A stretch of DNA of 64,000 nt from an uncultured Stenotrophomonas sp. (GTDB lineage: Bacteria; Pseudomonadota; Gammaproteobacteria; Xanthomonadales; Xanthomonadaceae), in assembly GCA_900078405.1 (NCBI GenBank), contig FLTS01000001.1, positions 1,512,626 to 1,576,625 on the forward strand, written 5' to 3'. The notes under the pieces were generated by a model. That model did not search any database, was not told the origin of the DNA, and saw only the letters and a program-made list of their open reading frames with translations. Position numbers and translations under genes: made by a program. How positions within the stretch are numbered: the first letter of the stretch is position 1; the number at the start of each line of letters is the position of its first letter. Shown here in pieces: positions 54,883 to 63,494 of the stretch.

Positions 54883-55211
54883 GCGAGACCTGGACTTTCA
54901 TCTGCGCCAGCGACGAACTGCTGCCGGGTGAAATGAAGACCGGCTTCGACGAGGTGACCGGCGCGCCCATCGTGGTGTTCAACCTCGACGGCGAGCTGTA
55001 CGCGCTGGAAGACCAGTGCACGCACGAGGAATTCGAACTGTCCTCCGGCCACCTCGATGCCGCCGAAGGCAGCGTCGAATGCGTCCTCCACGGTGCCCGC
55101 TTCGACGTGCGCGACGGCCGCGCCCTGTGCGCCCCGGCCTATACCGCAGCGCCGAAATTCCCGGTCAAGCGCGAAGACGGCGGCATCTGGGCGCGCGACG
55201 ACCGCGACTGA
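54879..55211 (+). CDS. Rieske [2Fe-2S] ferredoxin
   Basis: 110 residues forming a small Rieske domain. Cluster ligands are C47 and H49 in 'CTHEEFELSSG' and C68 and H71 in 'CVLHGARF'. It resembles the ferredoxin subunit of ring-hydroxylating oxygenases, but no oxygenase is present, so it could be an electron donor or biogenesis helper for the SUF pathway. ATGA overlap with the acetyltransferase places it at the end of the suf operon. Confidence 0.9.
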   Translation: MSETWTFICASDELLPGEMKTGFDEVTGAPIVVFNLDGELYALEDQCTHEEFELSSGHLDAAEGSVECVLHGARFDVRDGRALCAPAYTAAPKFPVKREDGGIWARDDRD

Positions 55212-55260
55212 AACTTTTCCGGCATCACCCCCGCGGGATTGATGATCGCAGCCGCAACAT

Positions 55261-55279
55261 GGACATGCGAATCATTATC
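55261..55279 (+). promoter_or_regulatory. Fur-box-like operator 1
   Basis: GGACATGCGAATCATTATC: the right half AATCATTATC matches the Fur consensus at 10 of 10 positions, and about 14 of 19 match overall. It is followed by TTTAAC and the start of the small protein gene at 55295, just before the Fiu-like receptor. Confidence 0.75.
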
Positions 55280-55294
55280 GTTTAACTTGCCGTC

Positions 55295-55738
55295 ATGCAT
55301 CCACATGACACCAGCCGTCGGGCGGCCATCCGGTCCGCTTCCGGCAACGTGCAGGCCGGCCCCTTGCGGGCAGGCTGGCACCAGTGGCTGGTTGCCCTGC
55401 TCCTGCTGACCGTCATTGCGGCGGCGTTGGCCGTCGTCGGTGGGCATGGCACAGGTGCCGGCAACACCCCGCAGCTTTCGGCCACGCTCCCCGCCACGCT
55501 GGACGACTGCCCGCCGGCCCCGCTGCAGCCTTCGCTGCACCAGCCCGGCATCAGCGAAGCCGACGGCGAAAACGGGCGCAGCCAGCGCATGACGGATTCC
55601 GCGCCGGCCCCCTGGCCCGCATGCACCACCCGTAACGGCACCGCGCTGGCGGTACCCACCCCCAGCGTCACCCCCGCCCTCGGCCAGCCTTACCGCACGC
55701 CACCCGCGCACGCCCCGCCGGCCCGCCGCCACGGTTGA
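55295..55738 (+). CDS. small single-pass membrane protein before the Fiu-like receptor
   Basis: I do not recognise this 147-residue protein. It has a basic N-terminus, one membrane helix (about 32-49, 'WLVALLLLTVIAAALAVVGG') preceded by 'GPLRAGWHQ', then a Pro/Ala/Thr-rich periplasmic part with two cysteines ('LDDCPPAPLQ', 'PWPACTTRN'). It sits between a Fur-like box and a siderophore receptor. The protein at 59125-59538 has the same plan, including 'LRAGLH' before its helix. It may be an expression leader or an accessory of receptor function; both are guesses. The ribosome site is weak. Confidence 0.55.
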   Translation: MHPHDTSRRAAIRSASGNVQAGPLRAGWHQWLVALLLLTVIAAALAVVGGHGTGAGNTPQLSATLPATLDDCPPAPLQPSLHQPGISEADGENGRSQRMTDSAPAPWPACTTRNGTALAVPTPSVTPALGQPYRTPPAHAPPARRHG

Positions 55739-55889
55739 ACCCGCGCGGGCCTGCCCGCCGCCGACCCCGCGCGCTGCGCACCCCCGTTTTCCCGTTGTAT
55801 CCCGCCGCGAATCCGCCGGTGCCGGGTCCTGCCCGGCATCCCGGTTGTCGCTTCCGTGTTCCTCTCCTCCGTCCAAGGCACTCAATTCC

Positions 55890-58205
55890 ATGAGCCACAT
55901 CAAGAGTCGCAAGCACGCCTCCCCCGCCCGTAGCGTCGGCCATCTGGCCACCGCCGGCCTCGTCACCGGCCTGAGCCTGGCCGCGCTGCCGGGCCTGGCC
56001 CGCGCCGAGGCACCTCCCGACGCGCGTACCCTGGACCAGGTGCAGGTGCACGCCACCCAGGGCTACAAGAGCGAGAAATCCGCCTCGCCCAAGTTCACCC
56101 AGACCCTGCAGAACACTCCGCAGACCATCCAGGTCATCACCGGCGACCTGTTCAACCAGCAGGGCGCCACGACCCTGACCGAAGCGCTGCGCAACAGCGC
56201 CGGCGTAGGCACCTTCTATGCCGGCGAGAACGGCAACACCAGCACCGGCGACACGGTGTACATGCGCGGCTTCGACACCTCCAGCAGCATCTTCGTCGAT
56301 GGCGTGCGCGACCTCGGCTCGATCTCGCGCGACGTGTTCAACACCGAGCAGGTGGAAGTGGTGAAGGGCCCGGCCGGCACCGACAACGGCCGCAGCGCGC
56401 CGACCGGCGCGATCAACATGGTCAGCAAGCAAGCCCACCTGCACGATGCCGTCTCCGGCACCATCTCGGCCGGCGTCGATGGCCAGCAGCGTGCCACCGC
56501 CGACTGGAACCAGACCCTCGGCGAAACCTCGGCACTGCGCCTGAACGGGTTGTGGCAGGACAGCGACGTCGCCGGCCGCGACCACGTCAACAACAGCCGC
56601 TGGGGCATCGCGCCGTCGCTGGGCTTCGGCTTGGGCACCGACACCCGCTACCACCTGAACCTGCTCTACCTCAAGCAGGACAACATCCCCGACGGCTTCG
56701 TGCCGACCATCGGCCTGCCGGGCTGGGAGCCGCAGCCGGGCCTGGAGCAGCTGGCCGGGCACCCGGTCGATCCGGAGAACTTCTACGGTACCCGCTACGA
56801 CCACGACGACGTGACCGCGCAGCAGGCCACCTTCCGCTTCGAGCACGACTTCTCCGACACGCTGAAGCTGAGCAACATCGCGCGTTGGGGCAAAACCGAG
56901 CAGGACTACCTGCTGACCGCGTTCATGTCCACCGGCGGCAACGCTGCCGATCCGCTGGCCGGCAACATCAAGTGGACCGACATCGACGACCTGTCCAGCT
57001 ATACCCTCAACCGCAGCAACCTGACCTACAAGGACCAGGAAAACACCATCCTCACCGACCAGCTCAACCTGCGCGCGGACTTCGCCACCGGCAGCGTGCA
57101 ACACAACCTGAGCACCGGTCTGGAATTCACCCGCGAGCAGCAGAAATCCTGGGGCCTGGCCGGTACCGTCGACGGCGACTGGACGCCCGCCAACCTGTAT
57201 CACCCGGACTGGAACGCCAGCGGCCTGACCTCCCGCCGCACCGGCGCCCACAGCGACGGCAAGACCACCACCTCGTCGCTGTACCTGTTCGACACGCTGA
57301 AATTCAGCGAGAGCTTCATGCTGACCGCCGGCCTGCGCGCGGACCACTACGAGACCGAATACGCCAACGCCGCGGTGTGCGGTGGTCGCGGCGGTCCGGC
57401 CTGCGGCAGCAATCCGGCCGGTACCGTCATTCCCAGCCCGACGCTGGAGGACTCGGACACCCTGATCAACTGGAAGCTCGGCGCGGTCTACAAGCCGGTC
57501 GAGAGCATCAGCCTGTACGCCAACTACGCCGTCTCGCAGCAGCCTCCGGGCGGCAGCAACTTCCAGTTGAACGAGTCGGTCAACAGCGCCAACAGCATCA
57601 ACATGGACCCGCAGGAAGCACGCACCGCCGAGATCGGCAGCAAGTGGGGCTTCCTCGATGACGCACTGGCGCTGAACGTGGCCCTGTTCCGCACCGAGGT
57701 GACCAACGAGATCACCGGCAGCGCCGCCGAGGGTTACTACCAGAACGGGCAGAAGACCGTGGAAGGCGTGGAAATCTCCACCGTCGGCCGCATCACCGAC
57801 AACTGGTCGGTGTCGGCCGGCTACACCCACCAGAAGACCCAGGTGGACAAGGGCAGCCTGCTGACCGCCGACGGCAGCAACAACCTGACCTATACCCCGG
57901 AAGACGCATTCACCAGCTGGGCCACCTACAACTTCCCGTTCGGCCTGACCGTGGGCGGCGGCGTGCGCTATTCCGGTGAAATGCATCGCGGCACCGACGG
58001 CGCCAAGGGCACCCCGGCGTTCACCAAGTCCTACAGCGTCTACGATGCGGTGGCCTCGTACACGGTCAACGAGCACCTGGTGCTGCGCCTGAACGCCTAC
58101 AACCTGTTCGACAAGCAGTACGTGGCCGCGATCAACAAGAGCGGCTACCGCTACACCCCGGGTACCCCGCGTACCTTCCTGTTCAGCGCGGACTTCCGCT
58201 TCTGA
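55890..58205 (+). CDS. fiu: catecholate siderophore TonB-dependent receptor, Fiu-like
   Basis: Outer-membrane receptor of 771 residues. Signal peptide ('VTGLSLAALPGLARA-E'), TonB box near 'TLDQVQVHATQGYKS', plug with 'NTPQTIQVITGDLFNQQGAT', 'GDTVYMRGFDTSSSIFVDGV' and 'EVVKGPAGTDNGRSAPTGAI', barrel ending in 'LFSADFRF' (terminal Phe). The plug wording and the piuC gene directly downstream match Fiu of E. coli (fiu-ybiX). It should bring in iron bound to catechols such as dihydroxybenzoylserine. The ATG at 55890 precedes a basic N-terminus; a Fur-like box lies upstream of the small gene before it. Confidence 0.9.
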   Translation: MSHIKSRKHASPARSVGHLATAGLVTGLSLAALPGLARAEAPPDARTLDQVQVHATQGYKSEKSASPKFTQTLQNTPQTIQVITGDLFNQQGATTLTEALRNSAGVGTFYAGENGNTSTGDTVYMRGFDTSSSIFVDGVRDLGSISRDVFNTEQVEVVKGPAGTDNGRSAPTGAINMVSKQAHLHDAVSGTISAGVDGQQRATADWNQTLGETSALRLNGLWQDSDVAGRDHVNNSRWGIAPSLGFGLGTDTRYHLNLLYLKQDNIPDGFVPTIGLPGWEPQPGLEQLAGHPVDPENFYGTRYDHDDVTAQQATFRFEHDFSDTLKLSNIARWGKTEQDYLLTAFMSTGGNAADPLAGNIKWTDIDDLSSYTLNRSNLTYKDQENTILTDQLNLRADFATGSVQHNLSTGLEFTREQQKSWGLAGTVDGDWTPANLYHPDWNASGLTSRRTGAHSDGKTTTSSLYLFDTLKFSESFMLTAGLRADHYETEYANAAVCGGRGGPACGSNPAGTVIPSPTLEDSDTLINWKLGAVYKPVESISLYANYAVSQQPPGGSNFQLNESVNSANSINMDPQEARTAEIGSKWGFLDDALALNVALFRTEVTNEITGSAAEGYYQNGQKTVEGVEISTVGRITDNWSVSAGYTHQKTQVDKGSLLTADGSNNLTYTPEDAFTSWATYNFPFGLTVGGGVRYSGEMHRGTDGAKGTPAFTKSYSVYDAVASYTVNEHLVLRLNAYNLFDKQYVAAINKSGYRYTPGTPRTFLFSADFRF

Positions 58206-58294
58206 TCCGACGTCCCTGATCAGAAGTTCCTGATCCAACCGTGGTAACCGGGGACGCCTTCCACGCGGAAGGCGTCCCCGCCTGGAGCCTTCGC

Positions 58295-58972
58295 ATGCTG
58301 CTGCACATTCCCCATATCCTGAGCGCCGAGGAAATCACCCGTTTCCGCAACGCGCTGGACCACGCCGACTGGACCGACGGCCGCGAGACGGTCGGTGCGC
58401 AGGGCGCGCAGGTCAAGCGCAACGAACAACTGCCCGACGGCTCGCCACTCAAGGCCGAGTTGGGCCGGGCAGTGCTGGCCGCGCTCAAGCGCAGCCCGCT
58501 GTTCTTCGGCGCCGCGCTGCCGCTGAAATTCCTGCCACCGCGCTTCAACCGCTACACCGGCGGCGGCACCTACGGCTTTCACGTCGATGGCGCGGTGATG
58601 AACCTCGCCCAGGGCGAGCAGTTGCGCTCGGACGTGTCGTGCACGTTATTCCTCAACGACCCGGACGACTACGACGGTGGCGAGCTGGTCATCAGCGACA
58701 CCTACGGCGAACACGAGGTCAAGCTGCCGGCCGGCGACCTCATCCTGTACCCCTCCAGCAGCCTGCACCAGGTCACGCCGGTGACCCGTGGCGCACGGCT
58801 GGCCTCGTTCTTCTGGGTGCAGAGCATGATCCGTGACGACGCCCGCCGGCGCACGCTGTTCGAAATGGACGGCGCCATCGAAACCCTGCGCCGCGGCAAC
58901 GCCGACGCCGGTGCGGTGCTGCAGCTGACCGGCATCTATCACAACCTGCTGCGGCAGTGGGCCGAGGTCTGA
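58295..58972 (+). CDS. piuC: Fe(II)/2-oxoglutarate dioxygenase, PiuC/YbiX family
   Basis: 225-residue PKHD-type hydroxylase. Iron ligands H96 and D98 in '[12 protein letters not shown]' and H158 in '[10 protein letters not shown]', with 2-oxoglutarate arginine R168 in '[11 protein letters not shown]'. It is usually encoded beside catecholate receptors (fiu-ybiX, piuA-piuC) and thought to process siderophore or degrade products after uptake; the substrate is not firmly known. The ATG at 58295 is chosen as the family start '[10 protein letters not shown]'. Confidence 0.94.
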   Translation: MLLHIPHILSAEEITRFRNALDHADWTDGRETVGAQGAQVKRNEQLPDGSPLKAELGRAVLAALKRSPLFFGAALPLKFLPPRFNRYTGGGTYGFHVDGAVMNLAQGEQLRSDVSCTLFLNDPDDYDGGELVISDTYGEHEVKLPAGDLILYPSSSLHQVTPVTRGARLASFFWVQSMIRDDARRRTLFEMDGAIETLRRGNADAGAVLQLTGIYHNLLRQWAEV

Positions 58973-59018
58973 GCCGGCAGGCGGGTTTCTCCCTGCCGCG
59001 CTGACCTTCGTCAAGCCA

Positions 59019-59047
59019 ATGCAAACAAGATGAATTCTTATTTGCAT
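59019..59047 (+). promoter_or_regulatory. palindromic operator-like site before the CirA-like receptor unit
   Basis: ATGCAAA...TTTGCAT inverted repeat (59019-59025 and 59041-59047) around AAGATGAATTCTTA, AT-rich in a GC-rich setting. Position and composition suggest a Fur site, but the match to the Fur 19-mer is only about 10 of 19, so I give it as a candidate operator only. Confidence 0.4.
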
Positions 59048-59124
59048 CCGATAACGAATCCCAACTAAACTCCGCACCCGCCGGATCGCCTGATCCGGCG
59101 TACTCCGCATCATTCGGGATTCGC

Positions 59125-59538
59125 GTGCGCCAGCCACACCTCCAACGCCGCCTGCCTGCCGCCACGCCCCTGCGTGCCGGCCTGCATGGGTCCGTGCTGG
59201 TGCTGCTGGCGCTGTTCTCGATGCTGCTGCCGCAGTGGCAGGGCCCGGCGCTGCCCACGGCCGCGGCCATGCTGGCCGGCAGCACGCACGCTGGTGGCGA
59301 AGAAGCCCCGGCCCGCGGGTTCGCCGAGGAACAGGCCCCGGCCAAGCTGCGCCGCGCGGCTCCCCTGCAGGCCTCGCGCGTGGCATCGAGCCGCCCTGCC
59401 CCGTCGCTGCCACCGGCATGCGTGGCCGGTCCCGTACCGGTCGTGCCATCCACCGTGTCAGCGGCCCCATCGGCCTGCCCACCCGCCACGCCTCTGCACT
59501 GGCGGCTGCAACGCGGCCAGGCGCCTCCGCTGGCCTGA
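59125..59538 (+). CDS. small single-pass membrane protein before the CirA-like receptor
   Basis: 137 residues beginning with a GTG at 59125 (GGGA 6 bases upstream). Basic start 'RQPHLQRRLPAATPLRAGLH', one membrane helix (about 23-37, 'VLVLLALFSMLLP'), then an Ala/Pro-rich periplasmic part with two cysteines ('LPPACVAGP', 'APSACPPAT'). Same plan and position as the protein at 55295-55738, suggesting a paralogous pair tied to siderophore receptors. I know no family. It could also be an artefact of high-GC open frames, but the signal-like helix and shared 'LRAG-H' argue for a real gene. Confidence 0.5.
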   Translation: MRQPHLQRRLPAATPLRAGLHGSVLVLLALFSMLLPQWQGPALPTAAAMLAGSTHAGGEEAPARGFAEEQAPAKLRRAAPLQASRVASSRPAPSLPPACVAGPVPVVPSTVSAAPSACPPATPLHWRLQRGQAPPLA

Positions 59539-59673
59539 GCCCGCCGTTCCCTCTGCGCCAGCCGCGACACCGCGGCGGCGCCCCTTCGCCTTCCGCTTTT
59601 CTCCGTGCAACCGCGCGGCGCCCGCGCGCCACCGGTTCGCCACGTCCTTTCTTTCCACCCCGAGGTTTCCATC

Positions 59674-62079
59674 ATGGCCCTGCGCCATCGCTTCCACGCC
59701 CCCCGTTCGCGCAACACGCTGTCCATCGCCCTGCTTGCCGTTCTCTCTTCCCCGGCCCTTGCCTCCGGCGCCCCCGCTGGCCAGCCAACCACGCTGGACA
59801 AGGTCGTGGTCACCGCCGCCGGCTTCGAGCAGAAGATCACCGACGCACCGGCCAGCATCTCGGTCATCACCCGCGAGGAACTGGCCAAGCGCCCCTACAT
59901 CACCCTGCTCGACGCGGTGCGCGACCTGGAAGGCGTGGACGTGGGCGAAACCCGCGACAAGACCGGCCAGGGCACCATCTCCATGCGTGGCATGGGCTCG
60001 GATTACACGCTGATCCTGGTCAACGGCCGCCGCCAGAACAACCACGGCGACATCTACCCGAACAACTTCGGCGGCAACCAGTTCAACCACATCCCGCCGC
60101 TGGACGCGGTCGAGCGCATCGAGGTGATCCGCGGCCCGATGTCGACGCTGTACGGTGCCGACGCGATGGGCGGCGTGATCAACATCATCACCAAGCGCAC
60201 GCTGGACAGCTGGCATGGCTCGGCCAGCATCGCCCGCACCTTCGAAACCAACGATGCCTTCGGTGACGACACCACTGCCGATTTCTTCGTCACCGGCGCC
60301 CTGGTACCGGGCATGCTCAACCTCAGTGCGCGCGGCAGCTGGTACGACCGCAAGGCCTCCAACCCGGTGTATGCCTCCGTCACCGATCCGTCCGGCAAGG
60401 AGCACAACCGTTCGCTGGGCTTCGGCAGCGGCGGCAAGACCGTGGACAACACCAACAAGGCCGGCGGCATCACCCTGACCTGGATGCCGAGCGACAACCA
60501 GACCGTGACCTTCGATTACGACGCATCGCGCCAGGAGTACGACAACGCCATCAAGATCAACGATGCCGGCGTCGAGGAATACCCGGTCGGCACCGTGGAC
60601 AACATCAACAGCATCTGGTCGGCCGGCAACGCCTGCCTCGGTGCAACCGGCAGCAATGCCACTGCCTGCGCCGCCAACGGCGGCACCTGGGGCCGCCGTG
60701 CCAACCCGCGCGCCGGCTATGGCCCGGTGCAGGAGTTCACCCGTGATGCCTGGGCGCTGACCCATGAAGGCCAGTGGGACTTCGGCAACAGCTTCATCTC
60801 GCTGGCGCACGTGGCCACCAACAACGACGGCCGCACCATGCCGTTCACCGTGGCCGAGCGCGAGCACCTGTTGCAGATGATCGACGCCACCGGCGCCTAT
60901 GCCGGCATGAGCCTGGACGAGCGTCGCGCGCTGGCCGAATCCACCTTCCTGCCGCGCCCCAAGCGCACTCTGGAAAGCGCGCAGTACACGCTGGACGCCA
61001 AGCTGGACATCCCGTTCCAGGCCGCCGGCGACCACACCACGGTGATCGGCGCGCAGGTGATTCGCGGCGAACTGACCGATGGCGTGTTCGGCACCGAGAG
61101 CGGCACCCCGGGGCTGAAGCAGGACCACAACATGTACTCGCTGTTCGTCGAGGACAACTGGAAGGTGGTCGAACCGCTGACCCTCACCGCCGGCCTGCGC
61201 TACGACGACCATGAAGTCTTCGGCAGCCAGGTCAGCCCACGTCTGTATGGCGTCTATGCGATCAGCAAGCAGTGGACGGTCAAGGGCGGTGTCAGCACCG
61301 GCTTCAAGACTCCCAAGACCACCCAGCTGTATGACGGCGTCACCGGCTTCGGCGGCCAGGGCACCTCGCCGATGTTCGGCAACCCCGACCTGAAGCCGGA
61401 AACCAGCACCAGCACCGAGCTGGCGTTGTACTGGCAGCACCCGGCCGGGCACGGTTTCAACGCTACCCTGTTCCACAACAAGTTCGACGACAAGATCGCC
61501 AGCCAGCCCTGTGGCGCCGGCCTGGCCCTGAGCTGCATCAGCTCCGGTGAATACCTCGACCTGGGCTATGCCAGCAGCAGCAAGACGGTGAACATCGACG
61601 AGGCCGTGGTGCAGGGCGCCGAGGTGGCCGGCCGCTGGAAGATCAGCGAAACCTTCGCCTTCCGCGCCAACTACACCTATACCGACAGCGAGCAGAAGAG
61701 CGGCAGCCAGAAGGGTCTCCCACTGACCGACAGTGCCAAGCACATGGCCAATGCCACGCTGGACTGGTATGCAACGGATCGCTTCAGCGTGTTCCTGACC
61801 GGCGAAGCACGCTCCAAGCGCTACCGTGGCGTCAGCAGCACCGGCGAGCACCTGCACTACAAGGACTACACCGTGCTGCACCTGGGTGCCTCGTTCGAGG
61901 CCACCCAATGGCTGACCGTCAACGCCCGCATCAACAACCTGCTGGACCGCGACTTCACCACCTACGACGCCAACTTCACCGACAACGGCGACGGCACCTG
62001 GACGCTCAGTCCGCAGGACCATTACAACAACAAGGACAAGGCACGCAATTTCTGGGTGAGCCTGAACTTCCGTTTCTGA
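59674..62079 (+). CDS. cirA: catecholate TonB-dependent receptor, CirA-like
   Basis: 801-residue outer-membrane receptor. Signal peptide ('LSIALLAVLSSPALA'), TonB box region 'TTLDKVVVTAAGFEQKITDA', then the CirA-style plug 'DAPASISVITREELAKRPYI', 'ISMRGMGSDYTLILVNGRR', 'ERIEVIRGPMSTLYGADAMG' and 'GVINIITKRT'. Barrel ends 'FWVSLNFRF' with terminal Phe. The plug text matches the colicin I receptor group for linear catecholates. The ATG at 59674 gives the signal peptide directly. Upstream is the small membrane protein with its palindromic operator. Confidence 0.92.
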   Translation: MALRHRFHAPRSRNTLSIALLAVLSSPALASGAPAGQPTTLDKVVVTAAGFEQKITDAPASISVITREELAKRPYITLLDAVRDLEGVDVGETRDKTGQGTISMRGMGSDYTLILVNGRRQNNHGDIYPNNFGGNQFNHIPPLDAVERIEVIRGPMSTLYGADAMGGVINIITKRTLDSWHGSASIARTFETNDAFGDDTTADFFVTGALVPGMLNLSARGSWYDRKASNPVYASVTDPSGKEHNRSLGFGSGGKTVDNTNKAGGITLTWMPSDNQTVTFDYDASRQEYDNAIKINDAGVEEYPVGTVDNINSIWSAGNACLGATGSNATACAANGGTWGRRANPRAGYGPVQEFTRDAWALTHEGQWDFGNSFISLAHVATNNDGRTMPFTVAEREHLLQMIDATGAYAGMSLDERRALAESTFLPRPKRTLESAQYTLDAKLDIPFQAAGDHTTVIGAQVIRGELTDGVFGTESGTPGLKQDHNMYSLFVEDNWKVVEPLTLTAGLRYDDHEVFGSQVSPRLYGVYAISKQWTVKGGVSTGFKTPKTTQLYDGVTGFGGQGTSPMFGNPDLKPETSTSTELALYWQHPAGHGFNATLFHNKFDDKIASQPCGAGLALSCISSGEYLDLGYASSSKTVNIDEAVVQGAEVAGRWKISETFAFRANYTYTDSEQKSGSQKGLPLTDSAKHMANATLDWYATDRFSVFLTGEARSKRYRGVSSTGEHLHYKDYTVLHLGASFEATQWLTVNARINNLLDRDFTTYDANFTDNGDGTWTLSPQDHYNNKDKARNFWVSLNFRF

Positions 62080-62216
62080 CGGGACATCGCCCGGTTCCGG
62101 TGGCGTCCGTGCATCCGCGCGGGCGCCATCGGCATCGGGCGTTCCCCACCCGCATCCGGACGCGGCTGCCATTGCAACAATGGCGGCAGCGGGAAATCCA
62201 CTGATACGAAATGACA

Positions 62217-62235
62217 CAAATTGCGAATCATTCTC
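62217..62235 (+). promoter_or_regulatory. Fur-box-like operator 3
   Basis: CAAATTGCGAATCATTCTC: right half matches 9 of 10 of AATCATTATC, about 13 of 19 overall. It lies 41 bases before the PepSY gene start at 62277 and should govern the three genes that follow. Confidence 0.72.
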
Positions 62236-62276
62236 ATCAATGATCTAATCCCGGTTCTTTGATTCCCTCTGCCCAC

Positions 62277-62921
62277 GTGTCCGCCGAACGCTCCACCGCC
62301 CATCTCGTCCAGCAGCAGGCCAGCCGTGGTTTCTGGCTGCGTACGCTGCACCAGTGGCACTGGATCAGCTCGGCGGTCTGCCTGGTCGGCATGCTGCTGT
62401 TCGCGGCCACCGGCATCACCCTCAACCACGCGGCGAAAATCGAAGCCACCCCGCAGGTGGGCAACCGTCAGTTGGAGCTGCCCGCGCCGATGCTGGAAGC
62501 CTTGGGCACGCGTGAAGAAGGCAATGCACCGCTGCCGGCCAAGGTCGCCGATTGGCTGTCGCGCGAGCTGGGCGTATCCATCGGCAGGCGCAGCGGTGAG
62601 TGGTCGCCCGAGGAAATCTACCTCTCCATGCCCGGCCCCGGCAGCGATGCGTGGCTGAGCATCGACCGCGAAACCGGCGCGGTGGAATACGAGCAGACCC
62701 GGCGCGGCTGGGTGTCCTATTTCAACGACCTGCACAAGGGCCGCAACGCCGGCCCCGGCTGGGGCTGGTTCATCGACGTGTTCGCCATCGCCTGCCTGGT
62801 GTTCTGCATCACCGGCCTGTTCCTGCTGCACCTGCATGCGCGGCAGCGGCGCATGACCTGGCCGCTGGTCGGCCTGGGCCTGCTGGTGCCGCTGCTGATC
62901 GCCCTGCTCCTGATCCACTGA
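62277..62921 (+). CDS. PepSY-associated transmembrane protein
   Basis: 214 residues with three membrane helices: '[20 protein letters not shown]' (about 32-51), '[20 protein letters not shown]' (about 164-186) and '[18 protein letters not shown]' (C-terminal). The pattern '[12 protein letters not shown]', '[12 protein letters not shown]', '[20 protein letters not shown]' is that of the PepSY_TM-like family, with His residues on the helices that could bind haem. Relatives next to siderophore receptors are proposed to reduce ferric siderophores. Start chosen at GTG 62277; a TTG at 62259 is an alternative. Directly followed by DUF2271. Confidence 0.88.
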   Translation: MSAERSTAHLVQQQASRGFWLRTLHQWHWISSAVCLVGMLLFAATGITLNHAAKIEATPQVGNRQLELPAPMLEALGTREEGNAPLPAKVADWLSRELGVSIGRRSGEWSPEEIYLSMPGPGSDAWLSIDRETGAVEYEQTRRGWVSYFNDLHKGRNAGPGWGWFIDVFAIACLVFCITGLFLLHLHARQRRMTWPLVGLGLLVPLLIALLLIH

Positions 62922-62946
62922 CCCATTCCCTCCACGGAGTCGCACC

Positions 62947-63468
62947 ATGCGCGTCACCCTGACCATCGCCCTCAGCGGCCTGCTCGCCACCGCCCCGGCC
63001 GCCTACGCCGCCAGCATCGACGTCAACGTCGAAGTCCCCAAGCTCAACGTGGCCGAATACCACCGCCCGTATGTGGCCGTGTGGATCGAGGACGCCGAGC
63101 AGAAGGCCGCCGCCAACCTGTCGGTGTGGTACCAGCAGACCTCCAACAACGAAGGGCACGGCACCAAGTGGCTGCCGGACCTGCGCCAGTGGTGGCGCAA
63201 GAGCGGCCGCAACCTGCAGGTGCCGGTGGACGGCGTGACCGGCCCGACCCGCCCGGCCGGCACCCACGCGCTGAGCTTCGGCGACAGCCAGCCGCAGCTG
63301 CGCGACCTGCCCGCCGGCCAGTACGCGCTGGTGGTGGAAGCGGTGCGCGAAGTCGGCGGCCGCGAGCTGCTGAAGATCCCCTTCACCTGGCCGGCGCGCA
63401 CGGCCCAGAACGGCCGCGCCCAAGGCAGCACCGAGCTCGGTGCCGTCACCCTCGCCATCAAACCCTGA
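62947..63468 (+). CDS. DUF2271 periplasmic protein
   Basis: 173 residues with a signal peptide ('[20 protein letters not shown]' then A-A) and a beta-rich DUF2271 body: '[20 protein letters not shown]', '[16 protein letters not shown]', '[20 protein letters not shown]'. It is secreted to the periplasm. Function unknown; it nearly always occurs with PepSY-TM and DUF4198 genes in iron-regulated clusters, as here. The spacing of 25 bases to the PepSY gene and 26 to the DUF4198 gene suggests one transcript. Confidence 0.92.
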   Translation: MRVTLTIALSGLLATAPAAYAASIDVNVEVPKLNVAEYHRPYVAVWIEDAEQKAAANLSVWYQQTSNNEGHGTKWLPDLRQWWRKSGRNLQVPVDGVTGPTRPAGTHALSFGDSQPQLRDLPAGQYALVVEAVREVGGRELLKIPFTWPARTAQNGRAQGSTELGAVTLAIKP

Positions 63469-63494
63469 TTGCCCACCCGAACCGGAGTCCGCAG

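Noticed and set aside
55668..58238. 856-codon frame antisense to the Fiu-like receptor
   Set aside because: Shadow of the receptor gene; composition is that of reverse-complemented GC-rich codons.
59458..62217. 919-codon frame antisense to the CirA-like receptor
   Set aside because: Same reason; no start signals or family resemblance.
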